Part shown: one piece after another, positions 44,636-55,802 of the stretch
Position numbering within the stretch: the first letter of the stretch is position 1
Layout of the letters: every line of letters starts with the position of its first letter
Assembly: GCF_010015445.1 (NCBI RefSeq)
Contig: NC_053128.1
Span: 6,413,127-6,477,126 of the forward strand
Direction: 5' to 3'
DNA: 64,000 bases
DNA from: Perca fluviatilis
Lineage: Eukaryota > Chordata > Actinopteri > Perciformes > Percidae
Position numbers and translations under genes: made by a program
The notes under the pieces: model-generated
Databases searched by the model: none
Told to the model about the DNA's origin: nothing
The model's input: only the letters and a program-made list of their open reading frames with translations

Positions 44636-45165
44636 AGCTGACCCTAACCCTAAATAGGTGCTGGGTGGATTCTGTTGTGAGTGTGTAAATAGATAATTAT
44701 CCATCTCAACTACCTTTAGGGTTTGATCACAATCACTGCTCATATAAGAAGAGCATTTTTTCTTCTTTTATACAGATATATATTTTTTTAAATTGTGTTC
44801 ATTATTTTTTACTGAAAGAAAACAAAAAAGAAGACAAAAATAGCTAAAAACTGTCATACTACTAATACTATAAATAGAGGACGTAAAGTAAAGCTTAATG
44901 GTAAGAGTAAATAAATTCATCATTTTAAGGAGTTTCTTGTTATATCTGTTTTGTGGGTTGTCAGGTAAGATGACCCTGATTTCAAATAAGATCTGAAAGA
45001 AAGAACACTTTAATTGTAAAATGTAAATGTAAAATATCATTATTGAAAACATGTAATCCTTTTGCTTGGTTGATTACGGCTACTTGTAGATAAATAATTG
45101 AAATAACTTGTATATGGATGAAAACAATACACCACAATTATGATGATTTATTGATTGTTTATGTC

Positions 45166-45184
45166 AATAAAATCCGCAAATAAA
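45166..45184 (+). terminator. two candidate poly(A) signals of the first TRIM gene
   Basis: AATAAA at 45,166-45,171 and again at 45,179-45,184, about 530 bases after the stop, followed by a T/G-rich stretch. Confidence 0.55.
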
Positions 45185-45303
45185 GTGTTTTATTTGTCAA
45201 AATGAAAACAGTATGTTTACATCTTTATTCTAGAAATTATTAAAGCCACAGAAGAACATATGAAAGTGATAGTACTGTGTATATATATGATATAGCATGT
45301 CAT

Positions 45304-45308
45304 AGCAA

Positions 45309-45400
<92 letters not shown>

Positions 45401-45405
45401 TTGCT
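45304..45405. repeat. perfect long AT palindrome with GC-containing arms
   Basis: (AT)n at 45,311-45,397 flanked by AGCAACAC on the left and GTGTTGCT on the right, so the whole 102 bases form one inverted repeat able to extrude a hairpin. The surrounding 45,405-45,540 is TRIM 3'-flank sequence that recurs at 27,050. Confidence 0.9.
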
Positions 45406-46064
45406 CTGACAAGTTGAAATATCTGCTGTGAAAAAGGCCTTTAACTGCCACAGAGGGAAACATAGCCAAAGGGGGACACCTGGTGGTGAAAAAACGGCAT
45501 GAAAAACAAATCCAACCAAACTAAACTGTAAAGGTGGCAGATGTGGAGACAGATATTTGAAAATAGACATTTTTATTAGTTCTGTTCCTGACTTGCTCCT
45601 TTACTGACAGGCATTCATGCTGAAGTTTTTATAGGACAGGAATAGAGAAAAACAATGTGGGACGTTGTGGTATCTGATCGCTTACAGCCCTTTGAAAACA
45701 AAACCACCACAGAGAACATGTAACGGGTGGTGACCCTATAGGGTAACTAAATAATTCTCTGTTTTATCATCTGATTGCTCTCTATGGATCAGTGTGGTTG
45801 ACCAATATTCAAGAAAACCTTTTTTTTCTGTCCCTGATGTGGTAATAAATACCGGAGGATCTGAAGAGTTCAAAGCCACGTCACTAACAGCACCGACATT
45901 GTTTGTGTTCTTCTACATTAGCAGGTCAACACACTGTTCATTTTTGATTAAATTGGTACATGGGACAGTTATGTTTAATCATGTCACACAGATGCTCCAA
46001 ACAAACCAAAGTGTACTCAATAAGAGAGGCCTAGGTCAACACCTCAACCTAAAACTGGCTAATT
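45406..46064. other. inter-TRIM spacer, duplicated elsewhere
   Basis: No gene. Segments match 27,050-27,180, 28,040-28,180 and 30,275-30,440, indicating that the spacer was duplicated with the TRIM genes. Confidence 0.65.
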
Positions 46065-46485
46065 ATCTGAGCACGGTTATCATACGTTGTGTATTGTGAG
46101 CAGGGTGTATTTTTAGGCAGACTTCATCCAGTCTCCTGTCTTAAACTCTTCACTTCATGTGCAAAACACAATGACTTGCTTTTATTGATTCCTCTTCCTG
46201 GAATGAATCAGAGCCTATTAACCCCTCCTTCTCCTCACTGCTCTCGAGTGCAGCCAGTCCCATTCAGTCCACGTGTTTCCTGCTTATCCAGCCTTCACAG
46301 ATCTAGTTTACAGATGGGTGTAGCCATCGCGCTGTGAAGAGCGAATGCTGTCAATCCCCATCTAATGCATAATCAGCGAGTGAACATAAAGAAAGGGATC
46401 TCAGTTTTGGTTTGGATCCGTTCCCAGTGTGTTTCTTGCATGACAAAGTGGAACTATTTGACATGCACTGTCTCTGAGAGGTGAA
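46065..46485 (+). promoter_or_regulatory. upstream region of the second TRIM gene
   Basis: Co-linear with the block upstream of the first TRIM gene: GAGCACGGTTATCATA, TTCACTTCATGT, ACAGATGGGTGT, the ISRE-like AGTTTTGGTTTGG at 46,403 and TGACAAAGTGGAACTATTTG just before the start codon. Regulatory function is inferred from conservation only. Confidence 0.5.
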
Positions 46486-48123
46486 ATGGCGCAGCGAGGA
46501 ATTCAGATGGACCAGGAAAAACTCTGCTGTTCCATCTGTCTGGATCTACTGAAGGATCCAGTGACTATTCCCTGTGGGCACAACTACTGTATGAGCTGTA
46601 TTAAAAGCCACTGGGATGAAGAGGATCAGAAGGAAATCCACAGCTGTCCTCAGTGCAGACAGACCTTTGGATCGAGGCCTGCCCTGGGGAGAAACACCAT
46701 GTTGGCAGATTTAGTGGAGGAACTGAAGAAGACGGGACTCCAACCTGCTCCAGCTGATCACCGCTATGCCGGACCTGAAGATGTGGCCTGTGATGTCTGC
46801 ACTGGGAGAAAGCTGAAAGCTCTCAAGTCCTGTCTGCAGTGTCTGGTCTCTTACTGTGAGCAGCACCTCCAGCCTCACTATGAATCCCCTGCCTTTGGAA
46901 AACACAAGCTGGTCGAGCCCTCCAAGAAGCTTCCGGAGAACGTCTGTACTCGTCACAGCGAGGTGATGAAGATGTTCTGCCACGCACATCAGCAGTGTAT
47001 CTGTTATCTGTGCTCTGTGACTGAGGGGCAGAAAGAGCTCGGGGTTAGTCGGCAAAAGATCCAGCAGAGAATCCAGAACAGAGAGAAAGAAGTGAAGCTG
47101 CTTCGGCAGGAGGAGGAGGCTATCAATCACTCTGCTGATGAGGCTGTGGAGGACAGCGAGAAGATCTTCACAGATCTCATCTGTCTCATTGAGAAAAGAA
47201 GCTCAGATGTGAAGCAGCAGATCAGACGTCGTCAGAAAACTAAAGTGAGTCGAGTCAAAGAGCTTCAGGACAAGCTGCAGCAGGAAATAGCTGATCTGAG
47301 GCAAGAAGATACTGAGCTGGAACAACTCTCACACACAGAGGGACACACCCAGTTGCTACACAACTACCCCTCGCTGTCGAATCTCACTGACTCTAAAGAG
47401 TCCCCGGGCATCAATATCCGTCCTGTACGATACTTCAAAGATGTGACTGCAGCTGTGTCAGAGGTCAGAGATAAGCTACAGGACATTCTGAGTGATGTGT
47501 GGATCAAGGTCTCACTGACAGAGACGGAAGTGGATGTTTTACTGCCACAGGCAGAGCCTAAAACCAGAGATGAATTCTTACAGTATTCCCATCAAATCAC
47601 GCTGGATCCAAACACAGCACACAGAGGGCTGTTATTGTCTGAAGGGAACAGAAAAGCAACAGTGAGACAATCCGTAATGCTGTCACTGCAGGTACAATCT
47701 AGTCCCAACGGTTCACACAGTGACGTCGACAGGCTTGAGGTCATGAGCAGAGAGAGTTTGACTGGACAGTGTTACTGGGAGGTGCAGTGGAGAGGGTTAG
47801 TTTCTGTAGCAGTCGCATACAAGCACATGAAGAGAACAGGTTATGAAAGTGGATTTGGGAACAACGACAAGTCTTGGGCACTGGATTGCTTGAATAATGG
47901 TTATGAATTCAGACATAACAAATTCAGAACTTCCGTCTCTGGTCCTCGGTCCTCCCGAGTGGGAGTGTACCTGGATCACAGTGCAGGGGTTTTGTGTTTC
48001 TACAGCGTCTCTGAAACCATGACCCTCCTCCACAGAGTCCAGACCACATTCACTCAGCCTCTGTATGCTGGACTGTGGGTTAATGGTAGTTATTGCTCTG
48101 TTGAGTTGTGTGAGTTCAAGTAG
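46486..48123 (+). CDS. fish TRIM protein (finTRIM / TRIM16-like), copy 2, B-box 2 partly deleted
   Basis: A single-exon gene of 545 residues with the same MAQRGIQMDQEKLCCSICLD start and RING (CGHNYCMSC, CPQC) as copy 1, plus B-box 1 (CDVCTGRKLKALKSC). B-box 2 begins normally (CTRHSEVMKMFCHAHQQCIC) but jumps from YLCSVTEG to QKELGV: compared with copy 1 an in-frame deletion of 15 residues removes the HKGHD segment that supplies the last two zinc-binding histidines. The coiled coil (about 175-285) and PRY/SPRY (LDPNTAHRG, LTGQCYWEVQW, GVYLDHSAGVLCFYS) are intact. Probably expressed, but B-box-mediated assembly could differ. Tandem paralogue 1.85 kb downstream of copy 1, same strand. The pseudogene at 27,257 is its closest relative in the window. 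Confidence 0.94.
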   Translation: MAQRGIQMDQEKLCCSICLDLLKDPVTIPCGHNYCMSCIKSHWDEEDQKEIHSCPQCRQTFGSRPALGRNTMLADLVEELKKTGLQPAPADHRYAGPEDVACDVCTGRKLKALKSCLQCLVSYCEQHLQPHYESPAFGKHKLVEPSKKLPENVCTRHSEVMKMFCHAHQQCICYLCSVTEGQKELGVSRQKIQQRIQNREKEVKLLRQEEEAINHSADEAVEDSEKIFTDLICLIEKRSSDVKQQIRRRQKTKVSRVKELQDKLQQEIADLRQEDTELEQLSHTEGHTQLLHNYPSLSNLTDSKESPGINIRPVRYFKDVTAAVSEVRDKLQDILSDVWIKVSLTETEVDVLLPQAEPKTRDEFLQYSHQITLDPNTAHRGLLLSEGNRKATVRQSVMLSLQVQSSPNGSHSDVDRLEVMSRESLTGQCYWEVQWRGLVSVAVAYKHMKRTGYESGFGNNDKSWALDCLNNGYEFRHNKFRTSVSGPRSSRVGVYLDHSAGVLCFYSVSETMTLLHRVQTTFTQPLYAGLWVNGSYCSVELCEFK

Positions 48124-48129
48124 ACAGGT

Positions 48130-49260
48130 GGTGTAAATAGGATTGGGCATTGAGAACCAGTGTCAACTTGGAGTTGTTTAAAAAATTACGATTCCAATGG
48201 AATCGTTTTTTGTTTGGTTAACATTTGGAAAATTAGCTTTCAATCCAATCATCGGTTGGTGGTTTCCATACAGCATACTTCCAGGCACTTGTTGTGTTGC
48301 AGCCATGGAGCACAGTAAGCGGCGCTCTAAAGTGTGGCTTTATTTTACGTTGAAAAAGCCCAGTAAACTTGGAAATCACCATTGAATCAAAATAACATTT
48401 TCCTCTTATCTGTGAAATAAGCATGTGACCCGTTTTATCTCTTCTTCCTTCCTTCTTCCTTTTTCAAAGAATCTAAATCAATGCGAAAAGGAAGAATCGG
48501 AATTGGAATCAGAATTGTTACAACCAGAACTATTCCCAACCCTAAACAAGGCAAGCCAGCTATCGCCTGTCAGTCAAACATTGTGGGTAGGACTGGGGCA
48601 TGGAGTTTTTGTAGGTATAAAAAAGAACAAAAACCCCAATTAAAATAAAAATAAAATAAAACAAATAAGCGTGAGTTGAATATTAAATGAACATAATGTA
48701 TTTTCTCTTGAAATTAATGAAATAATTAAGGCTGATAAAATATTGAATCACAATTAATTGCAGGATTGTGCATAGTTAAATAATCGCAAATTAGTCGCAC
48801 ATTTTTTATCTGTTCCAGATGTACTTTAAAAAAAGTTTTGAATGCTCAAGTTGTATTTTAGTAGTCTGGTGGTAACTCAATTTATATCGACAGAACTTGC
48901 AAATAACTTTAGTCTTGTCGAGAGAACCATGTGGAAGGGCTTTGAAACTCAACTTGCCATTCAAAAGACTTCTTTTCTTTATCCATTTCTGCTCAAAGAG
49001 GTTTGTTTCTGCTAGCCGTCTACAATGTTACTGCTGCATCGCTTCCTGATTTCCCAAACTACGGAGCGTGTCAAAAAATTAGTGGTGTTAACTCGATATT
49101 ATGGCGTTAATTTTGACAGACCTTGAAATAATATTAAATAACTTGTTGTAAATAAAATCTTTCAGATAATGTTAGCATAGTAAGAAAACTTATTTGAAGA
49201 AGAGGAAATAAAGAGTGAGAGTATGAGAACAGAGAATCAAACTAAAAATGTGGTAGTAAG
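48130..49260. other. intergenic, probable DNA-transposon remnant at the left
   Basis: 48,140-48,420 (ATTGGGCATTGAGAACC, GATTCCAATGGAATCG) resembles a hAT-type non-autonomous element from memory, without provable ends. The rest is AT-rich and unassigned; no convincing coding frame. Confidence 0.35.
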
Positions 49261-49261
49261 A

Positions 49262-49263
<2 letters not shown>

Positions 49264-49336
<73 letters not shown>

Positions 49337-49337
49337 C
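49264..49337. repeat. (TCAA)n tetranucleotide microsatellite
   Basis: About 18 perfect units. Confidence 0.97.
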
Positions 49338-49831
49338 ACTTTATTAGACTCAGCGTCCAGATAAAAGACAAGACATTACATAGAATAAATTAGCCTACAT
49401 GCAAAAGCACAATAAATTACTTATAAAAGCACAATACCTACTCTGAAACCAAGAATAAAAAAATCAGTGTCCTACAGCGAGATAGCTATACCAATGTCTC
49501 CACAGCAGGATTGATAAGTGCTAACCCTTATGTTTGGCAAGGCCAAGATGATTTCATTTTCAGAGTTTTTAACCCGGAAAATAAATATATACATAAGATT
49601 TCTTTAGACAGTTTGTAAAGGATTGACTCCTGCAGCCACAAACATTTTACTTGCACTATACCTCTACACCACACCGTCTTCGACTCTTCAGTTATATTCT
49701 CATTGCATAAGCTACTTGAAGTCTCTGTAAGCTTGCTTTTCTGTAGTTTGACCCCAAGTGTGCAGTATAGAGTGGTGTATATGCTCAGAACAGAGATATT
49801 GTTAGAAAGTTGTTGCATTACAAGTAAATAA
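49338..49831. other. unassigned stretch
   Basis: Follows the TCAA repeat with TTTATTAGACTCAGCGTCCA, which might be the 3' end of a LINE on the minus strand whose tail is the TCAA repeat. No coding similarity. Confidence 0.3.
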
Positions 49832-50034
49832 ATTAATTTAAATTTTATTTATAGTGTCAAATCATAAGAGAAGTTATCGCTGGGTAATTTACAGTATAGA
49901 CCACACAACAATTCCCCCAAAGAGCAAGCATTTGGTGCAACAGCTGCGAGGAAAAACTTCCTTTAAACAGGCAGAAACCTCAGACAGAACCTGGCTCTTG
50001 GTGGGTGGCCATCTGATACTGCTGTTTGGGGGCG

Positions 50035-50040
<6 letters not shown>
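49832..50040 (-). mobile_element. retroelement family C 3' fragment
   Basis: TTTATTTATAGTGTCAAATC, AGAGCAAGCATTTGGTGCAA and GAAACCTCAGACAGAACC match the other family C copies. Ends at a (GA)n run (50,036-50,064). Confidence 0.75.
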
Positions 50041-50068
<28 letters not shown>

Positions 50069-50488
50069 TCTGGTTATTTCACTGAGATCTATAACCAGAT
50101 TCAACCCTAATAATTACAGAGGCATTTGTGTGAACAATAGACTGAGGAAGGTTTTCTGAAGTATTAATAATGTGGGAATACTGTCCTTCCTTACCAAGCA
50201 CAATGTAAAAATCAAATTGGCTTTCAATAACGAAATATTGTACCTCAGACCACATTTACACCCCATTATTAAAAACTAAACCAAAATAATTTCTTTTTTA
50301 AATATTTGCATGTTTTATAGACTTAAAAAAACATTTGAAAAAATTAGGCATGATGGGCTTTTTTTTATAAACTTATTGAAAGCAGTGAAGTTGTAAAGTT
50401 TATAACATTATTAAATCACTGTACATGAAAAATAAAGGTGCAGTAAGAATTATTTAAACAGGAGCGTGTAGTTAGACAGGGATGCAGT

Positions 50489-50917
50489 TTGAGTCCAACA
50501 TTGTTTAACAATTACATCAATGAACTAGCATCGATGTTGGAACAATCTGCAGCCCCAGGTCTCATTCTTCACGATACTTACATCAAGTTCATGCTCTATG
50601 CCGATGATCTAGTTCTGTTGTCCTCTACAGAAGAGGGTTTACAACAGAGCCTGTCCGTCCTAGGGTGGTACTGTCATAAATGGGCACTGACAGTCAATCT
50701 GAAAAAGACCAGTGTTTTGGTATTTCAGAGGAGAGCCAGATCTCAGGGAAAAAGCCAGAGTTACAACTTCACTCTGGGGAACACCAGACTAGAACAAAAT
50801 GGTTTATATTATTACTTAGGAGTTGAAATTAGTGCATCAGGGAGTTTCAACCTGGCCATAAATACACTGTGTAATAAAGCTCAAATGAAAATTTGGAAAA
50901 ACAAAGAATTTGGCTAA
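50489..50917 (+). pseudogene. LINE reverse transcriptase fragment (YADD)
   Basis: 142-codon frame carrying the RT palm: INELASMLEQSAAPGLILHD, MLYADDLVLLSSTEEGLQQS, then WALTVNLKKTSVLVFQRRAR and YYLGVEISASG. Earlier RT blocks are out of frame. The first residues are not a genuine start. Confidence 0.85.
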
Positions 50918-51847
50918 AAATCCAAAATCTTTTCATAACACCTATAATACACCAATCTGGGGCCCGGTTTCGAAACCAGAATTTATAAACTGGGATAAAA
51001 CTCCCACTGAAAAATTACAATTGGAATTCTATAAAATAATTTTAAATGCTCGCCCTAACACCCCAAACAATATATGCAGAGCAGAACTCGTTATATTCCC
51101 TCTGTAAATTCAATTCCAAAAAATATCAATTAAATTTTGGCAGCATTTGAAATCACACTGATAAAAATTCCATGGCATACAAAGCTCTCCTAAGCAGTGG
51201 TCAAATGTTCACCCCCTGGACCAGCTGGCTCGGAGGTACACAGAGCTATCACAGTCTTCAATCAAAAGATTTGAAACAAAATTTAAAGAACAATATCACA
51301 GAACAATGGCGAAATGAAAATAAAATACAACACCCTGAACAGAGATATCTAATTAGCCAAATATCTCAAAACAAAAATTCCAAAAGAAAAACAAATTTTA
51401 ACAGAAAACAGAGTCAGTGACCAATTTTTAAATTGTGGCGACCAAGAGAGGAACGTGTCTGTACACACTGCCACCAGGACATCGAAACAGAATTACATTT
51501 CTTATGTATACAATTTGAAAAATGCATACCAGACTTCACTGCATTCACTGATGACAAAAAGCTTCCTTTTTTATTAGTGGACGGCATGGCTGCAAGGAAA
51601 GCTTTGGACATACAATATTCTTTTCTTTTAACTCTGTTTTGGTCTTTACTAACTCCTGAGGGAAATATTTGGCTATTTAGCTGCACCATAATGTTCCACT
51701 GTCACCAGCTAGTCTTGTATACTCTGAAAACAGCTGAAACTCACCACAAAGCTCTATAAAGCAGAGGGGAGCTACAGATTGTCATTTGATACATTGTTCT
51801 AATACAAAAATCAATTGTAGGTGCCTAAAGAATCTAAAGCTTGATTT

Positions 51848-51885
51848 ATGGTTGTGCGGAGGCTCCACGCAGAGCTTTCACTGGA
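51848..51885. mobile_element. DNA-transposon family F end fragment
   Basis: GATTTATGGTTGTGCGGAGG then CTCCACGCAGAGC is identical to the left end of the larger family F copy at 62,152; here the element stops after about 38 bases and LINE-derived sequence resumes. Confidence 0.6.
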
Positions 51886-52239
51886 TTCACTGAGGACAAA
51901 AAGCTTCCTTTTTCATTAGGGGACGATAAAAGTACACATGGCTAGCAGCTAAATATATATTCTCCTGCCACAAGGCACAATAAGTCGATACTTGTATATA
52001 TTATTAGTATTATTCCTATTTTATTATGGTTTCAACATACCTTTTGAGGGACATGCAGAGAATGTGTTTATTATCTGCAATTATATCATACTTATCCTGT
52101 TTACTTGTATTATTATATCAGATGTATTCACCCCTTGTTGTTGTTTGTATGTATGTTTGTTCTTCTGCTTTGGCAACGCAGATGTATTGATTTTGTCATG
52201 CCAATAGGAATTTGAAAATTGAAAATTGAAAATTGAAAT

Positions 52240-52242
<3 letters not shown>

Positions 52243-52270
<28 letters not shown>
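52243..52270. repeat. (GA)n microsatellite
   Basis: Immediately follows the LINE 3' tail. Confidence 0.95.
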
Positions 52271-52443
52271 TATTCAGATACAGATATACCATACAGTACA
52301 TATCTATAAAATAAATTAAATTGCCAGTTTATTCCAAAATATGCATTGTCCACATATATCAGTAATTGAAGAAACAGAATCAATTCAAAGTGAAATTAAG
52401 GTATGACATGGAGGCCAGAACCGTCGCACAGCCAGTTAATGTC

Positions 52444-52908
52444 TTAAAGTGCTCATATTATGCTCATTTTCAGGTTCATAATTATATTTAGAGGTTGTAC
52501 CAGAATAGGTTTATGTGGTTTCATTTTCAAAAAACACTATATTTTTGTTGTACTGCACATTGCTGCAGCTCCTCTTTTCACCCTGTGTGTTGAGCTCTCT
52601 GTTTTAGCTACAGAGTGAGGCATCTCACTTCTGTTCCATCTTTGTTGGGAGTCGCACATGCTCAGTAGCTAGGTAAGGACTGCTGGCCAGTCAGTTGCAG
52701 AGTATGAGGGCGTGCCATGGAAGTAAAGGCTGGAATACAATAGAGCTGTTTGGAGCAGTTTGTGAACAGGGTTTCTGTTGGAGATGGTAAGTCCCTTTGG
52801 GGTGGACTTTGGGCTTTTTCACTTTGTAAATCTATAACATGCACAAAAAGTTATACAACACAATAAAGGAAAGGGACTAAGCCAAAAAGCATAATATGAG
52901 CACTTTAA
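52444..52908. mobile_element. piggyBac-like MITE, TTAA target duplication
   Basis: TTAA at 52,444-52,447 and 52,905-52,908 flank perfect 17-bp inverted repeats AGTGCTCATATTATGCT and AGCATAATATGAGCACT. The 457-base body has no transposase. TTAA targets are typical of piggyBac (also Kolobok). Confidence 0.88.
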
Positions 52909-53525
52909 ATTAAAATAACATTTATTTTTACAATTAACACTTAGTATATAACGTATATAATAACACAGGCTGTTCCTGTTAATGAGAATGCATTGAATGG
53001 GCACCTCGGTGGGCATTAACCCTTACTTATACCATGGTCTGGTTTACTCGATTCTGATTGGCTGCAGGATGTCCATAAAAAAATGTTATAGGGCACCTAC
53101 TAAAGTAGTTCCGGTGAAACTGAGCATTTACACTTCTACATGAAAGGATAAAGGATAAAGAAAATACAAAAACATTTCCAACACAGTGTTGTCATTCAGT
53201 GCCTCATCCTCTGAACACCACAGGATGGCGCTAACACACAAGCTGCAAGAAGTAAGTTACACTGCTCCTCTAAACTTACTTTGTTTCACAGCGAATAACG
53301 TTATCTTCACTGTTCAGGTCACTTCTTCAGGCTGCAGCCGACAGTACACATGCCAGATCGTGAAAATCTTTATATCGTTTTGGGGACAATGACATGGCTG
53401 GATAGCTGATTGCCAACTGTACACAATGTTATTGACTTTGAAACTTGCTAGCATAGCATTAGCTCGTAGCTGTCTGAGCTGAAGGGTTGTACGAGCTGAG
53501 CGGACTATATAAATATCTCCCGTTG
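52909..53525. other. unassigned stretch
   Basis: AT-rich; possibly the left flank of an older repeat interrupted by the hAT element that follows. No gene seen. Confidence 0.4.
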
Positions 53526-54599
53526 CTAAGCGTCAGTGTTGGGGAGTAACGGAATACAGGGCTCTCAAGTTTTGAAGACAGGCAAGAGTGACACCTCCCC
53601 CCCCCCCCCCCCAAAAAAAGATCATAGATTGGTGGCGGGTTGGACAAGTCGCAGGAATAGGGGTGTTTCATTAATATTATTATTATTAGTGTTTTTGTTG
53701 TTATTATTAATAATTGCTCAGATTTACACAAGAAAAGATTTGACACATGGCACTGACAATTCAACCAAATACAAAGTATTTATTCAATTTCTGCATGGTT
53801 ACTTATGATAATGGGGGGGTCTGGGGGAAATTTTTGAGTATTAAACTCTTCATTTCCTGCATTCTGGTGAATTTGTATGCACCTATTTATACCTTTTTCT
53901 GAATCAATTTATGCTGGAAATCTTTATGTAAAGGTAAACATAGATTAAAATCCAAATATAAAAACATAATGGAATATATGGCAGTTAGGCTCAGGCATTC
54001 TGTATTGCTTTCATCTATTTATTCTCCTGTAGATCGACTTTTCTAATTATATCTGAGTCAGCACACATGTAGCCTAGCATCATTTACTCTTTCCTTTTGC
54101 ATCTTTTGTTGAGGAAGTAACCTCCTTAAATTTGCATATGACAATTATTCACGTCAATGATACATTAATTCATTTTAATGAATTAATAAACCCCTGGACT
54201 GTAATATGATTTGTTAGAGCAAGATTTCTGCTCATGTTCAAAACTTTGTGCACATTCAAAATATCTCTTTTATCTGAGGTTTGGAGGAGTCGTGATACTT
54301 TGAGAAAAATAAAGTTATAATAGTCAATATATTTCAGAAAATAATCTACCTGCACCATAGTCTGCTGTGCATTACGTGATTGCTCTGCTGATACGGTAGA
54401 TGTCAGACCTTCTGACAGACACAGAGCCCCGTTTGGGGCTCTGGTCTCTGAATGAGCGAATGTTTAGGGTTTAAGTGTCTGTATACTTTGCTTTTTTTCA
54501 TTGGTTGCTGCATTAAATCTTACCCAGATAAAATAGTGCTATTTTCTGATTGGCTATTGTGTAGCCCCTTTCTTTTTTTTTTGTTTGGCTGATAAGTGG

Positions 54600-54790
54600 C
54601 AGGCTCGATTTAGACATTAAAAATGTAAGCTACAAGCCGTGGCTTGGTCACGGTCTATGGGCTTGGTAGCGTTGCATTTCCCCTGACTCGTTTCCTGGTT
54701 CTATTTCTCCTTAAACAACATGAAATGTTGCAAGAGCAAGAGCTCTGCGTGGAGCCTCCGCACAACTGTAAAACGGCCAGACGCGTTTGA
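54600..54790 (-). mobile_element. DNA-transposon family F fragment
   Basis: Reverse complement matches the interior and left end of the family F element at 62,152-62,675 (GTTGTGCGGAGGCTCCACGC, TTTCATGTTGTTTA, AATGCAACGCTACCAAGCC). Confidence 0.65.
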
Positions 54791-54799
54791 TTTCTGCCG

Positions 54800-54870
54800 G
54801 TTCAGGGGCGGATCTACAGGGGGGCAAGGGGGGGCAGCTGCCCCCCCACTGTAGGGCCTTGCCCCCCCAG
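54800..54870. repeat. G/C palindromic run
   Basis: GGGGGGCAAGGGGGGGCAGC followed by TGCCCCCCC and another CCCCCCAGCTGCCCCCC segment. Can form strong hairpins; an assembly-prone site. Confidence 0.6.
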
Positions 54871-55802
54871 CTGCCCCCCTAACTTTGGCATTCAAAAAAC
54901 TTTGCTTGTAAAAACAAACTGCCACTATGTGCACAGGCTTCTTAAAACATTGAAACAAACAATTAATTTATATTAATTCATAATAAATAATACTTGTAGA
55001 TGTAATCTTAGCCCCCTGCCCCTCAAATACTTAGCTACGTCCCTGCATCAAACGTGCAGAGCGCCGTTCGCACATTCAGGCTCGCACACAGCGAGTCTGC
55101 TGCGGTGTGGGGGCCCTGCATCCCGGCAAAGACTGGAGCGACTGAGCTGCCCCCCCTCCCCGAGCCTCTCAAAGTGAAGTCTGTTTCCCAGGTGAAGTTA
55201 AAACACACGTTTCATCTAAAGTTAAATTTGTAATAATTATAATGTCTGCTAAAGGCGAGTCAGTATCAACAACAGCGCGTCTGTTAGCCAAAAGTCAAAT
55301 TGCTCCCTCGTGGGTTGTAAGCGCATTCTGCTGTTTGATTAGTTTGATTTCAGTAAAGACAAAAAGAGCATAATACAGAATATTACAAACTGGCATGTTT
55401 GAATTCATAACGTTTACAGAGGGTCGCCGTTTCGGTGGCGTTACGTTACAACACACTACACAGTGCTTGCTGAGACCGATCATTTGTATATGATTAGTTA
55501 AGGAGTAGGCTACTATAAAATCCACTTCCTCTCACATATCACGGCAATACGGCTGCACAAATTAAACCAGGCAACATACTTTACTGTCAAACTGGGAAAA
55601 CAACAAATACAACGGGATTAAGAAGGCTAGTCTAAACATAACTGATGTGTGCATGTAATAAATCTCGTCTGATGTTATGTTTTTTAGGCTACTTATTAGC
55701 TACAGGGCCCTACAGTGTAATGTAATACAAGAATAACAAGAGCTTTTCACATCTTGACTTTTGCAGGCCAGAGTAGCTGGAGATATTAGCTGAAGCCTAA
55801 AA

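Larger units (their letters stand above)
50065..52215 (+). mobile_element. non-LTR retrotransposon remnant with YADD reverse transcriptase and zinc knuckle
   Basis: A second kind of LINE, decayed. NPNNYRGICVNNRLRK at about 50,100 is the start of RT; 50,489-50,917 contains SPTLFNNYINELASMLEQSA and the catalytic LYADDLVLLSS; the C-terminal region (50,910-51,760) is spread over three frames and includes CTHCHQDIETELHFLCIQFEKC-type zinc ligands at about 51,460-51,520. The 3' UTR ends near 52,215 with short GAAAATTGAAAATT repeats and (GA)n. Part of it (51,604-51,888) is duplicated at 61,917. Confidence 0.82.
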
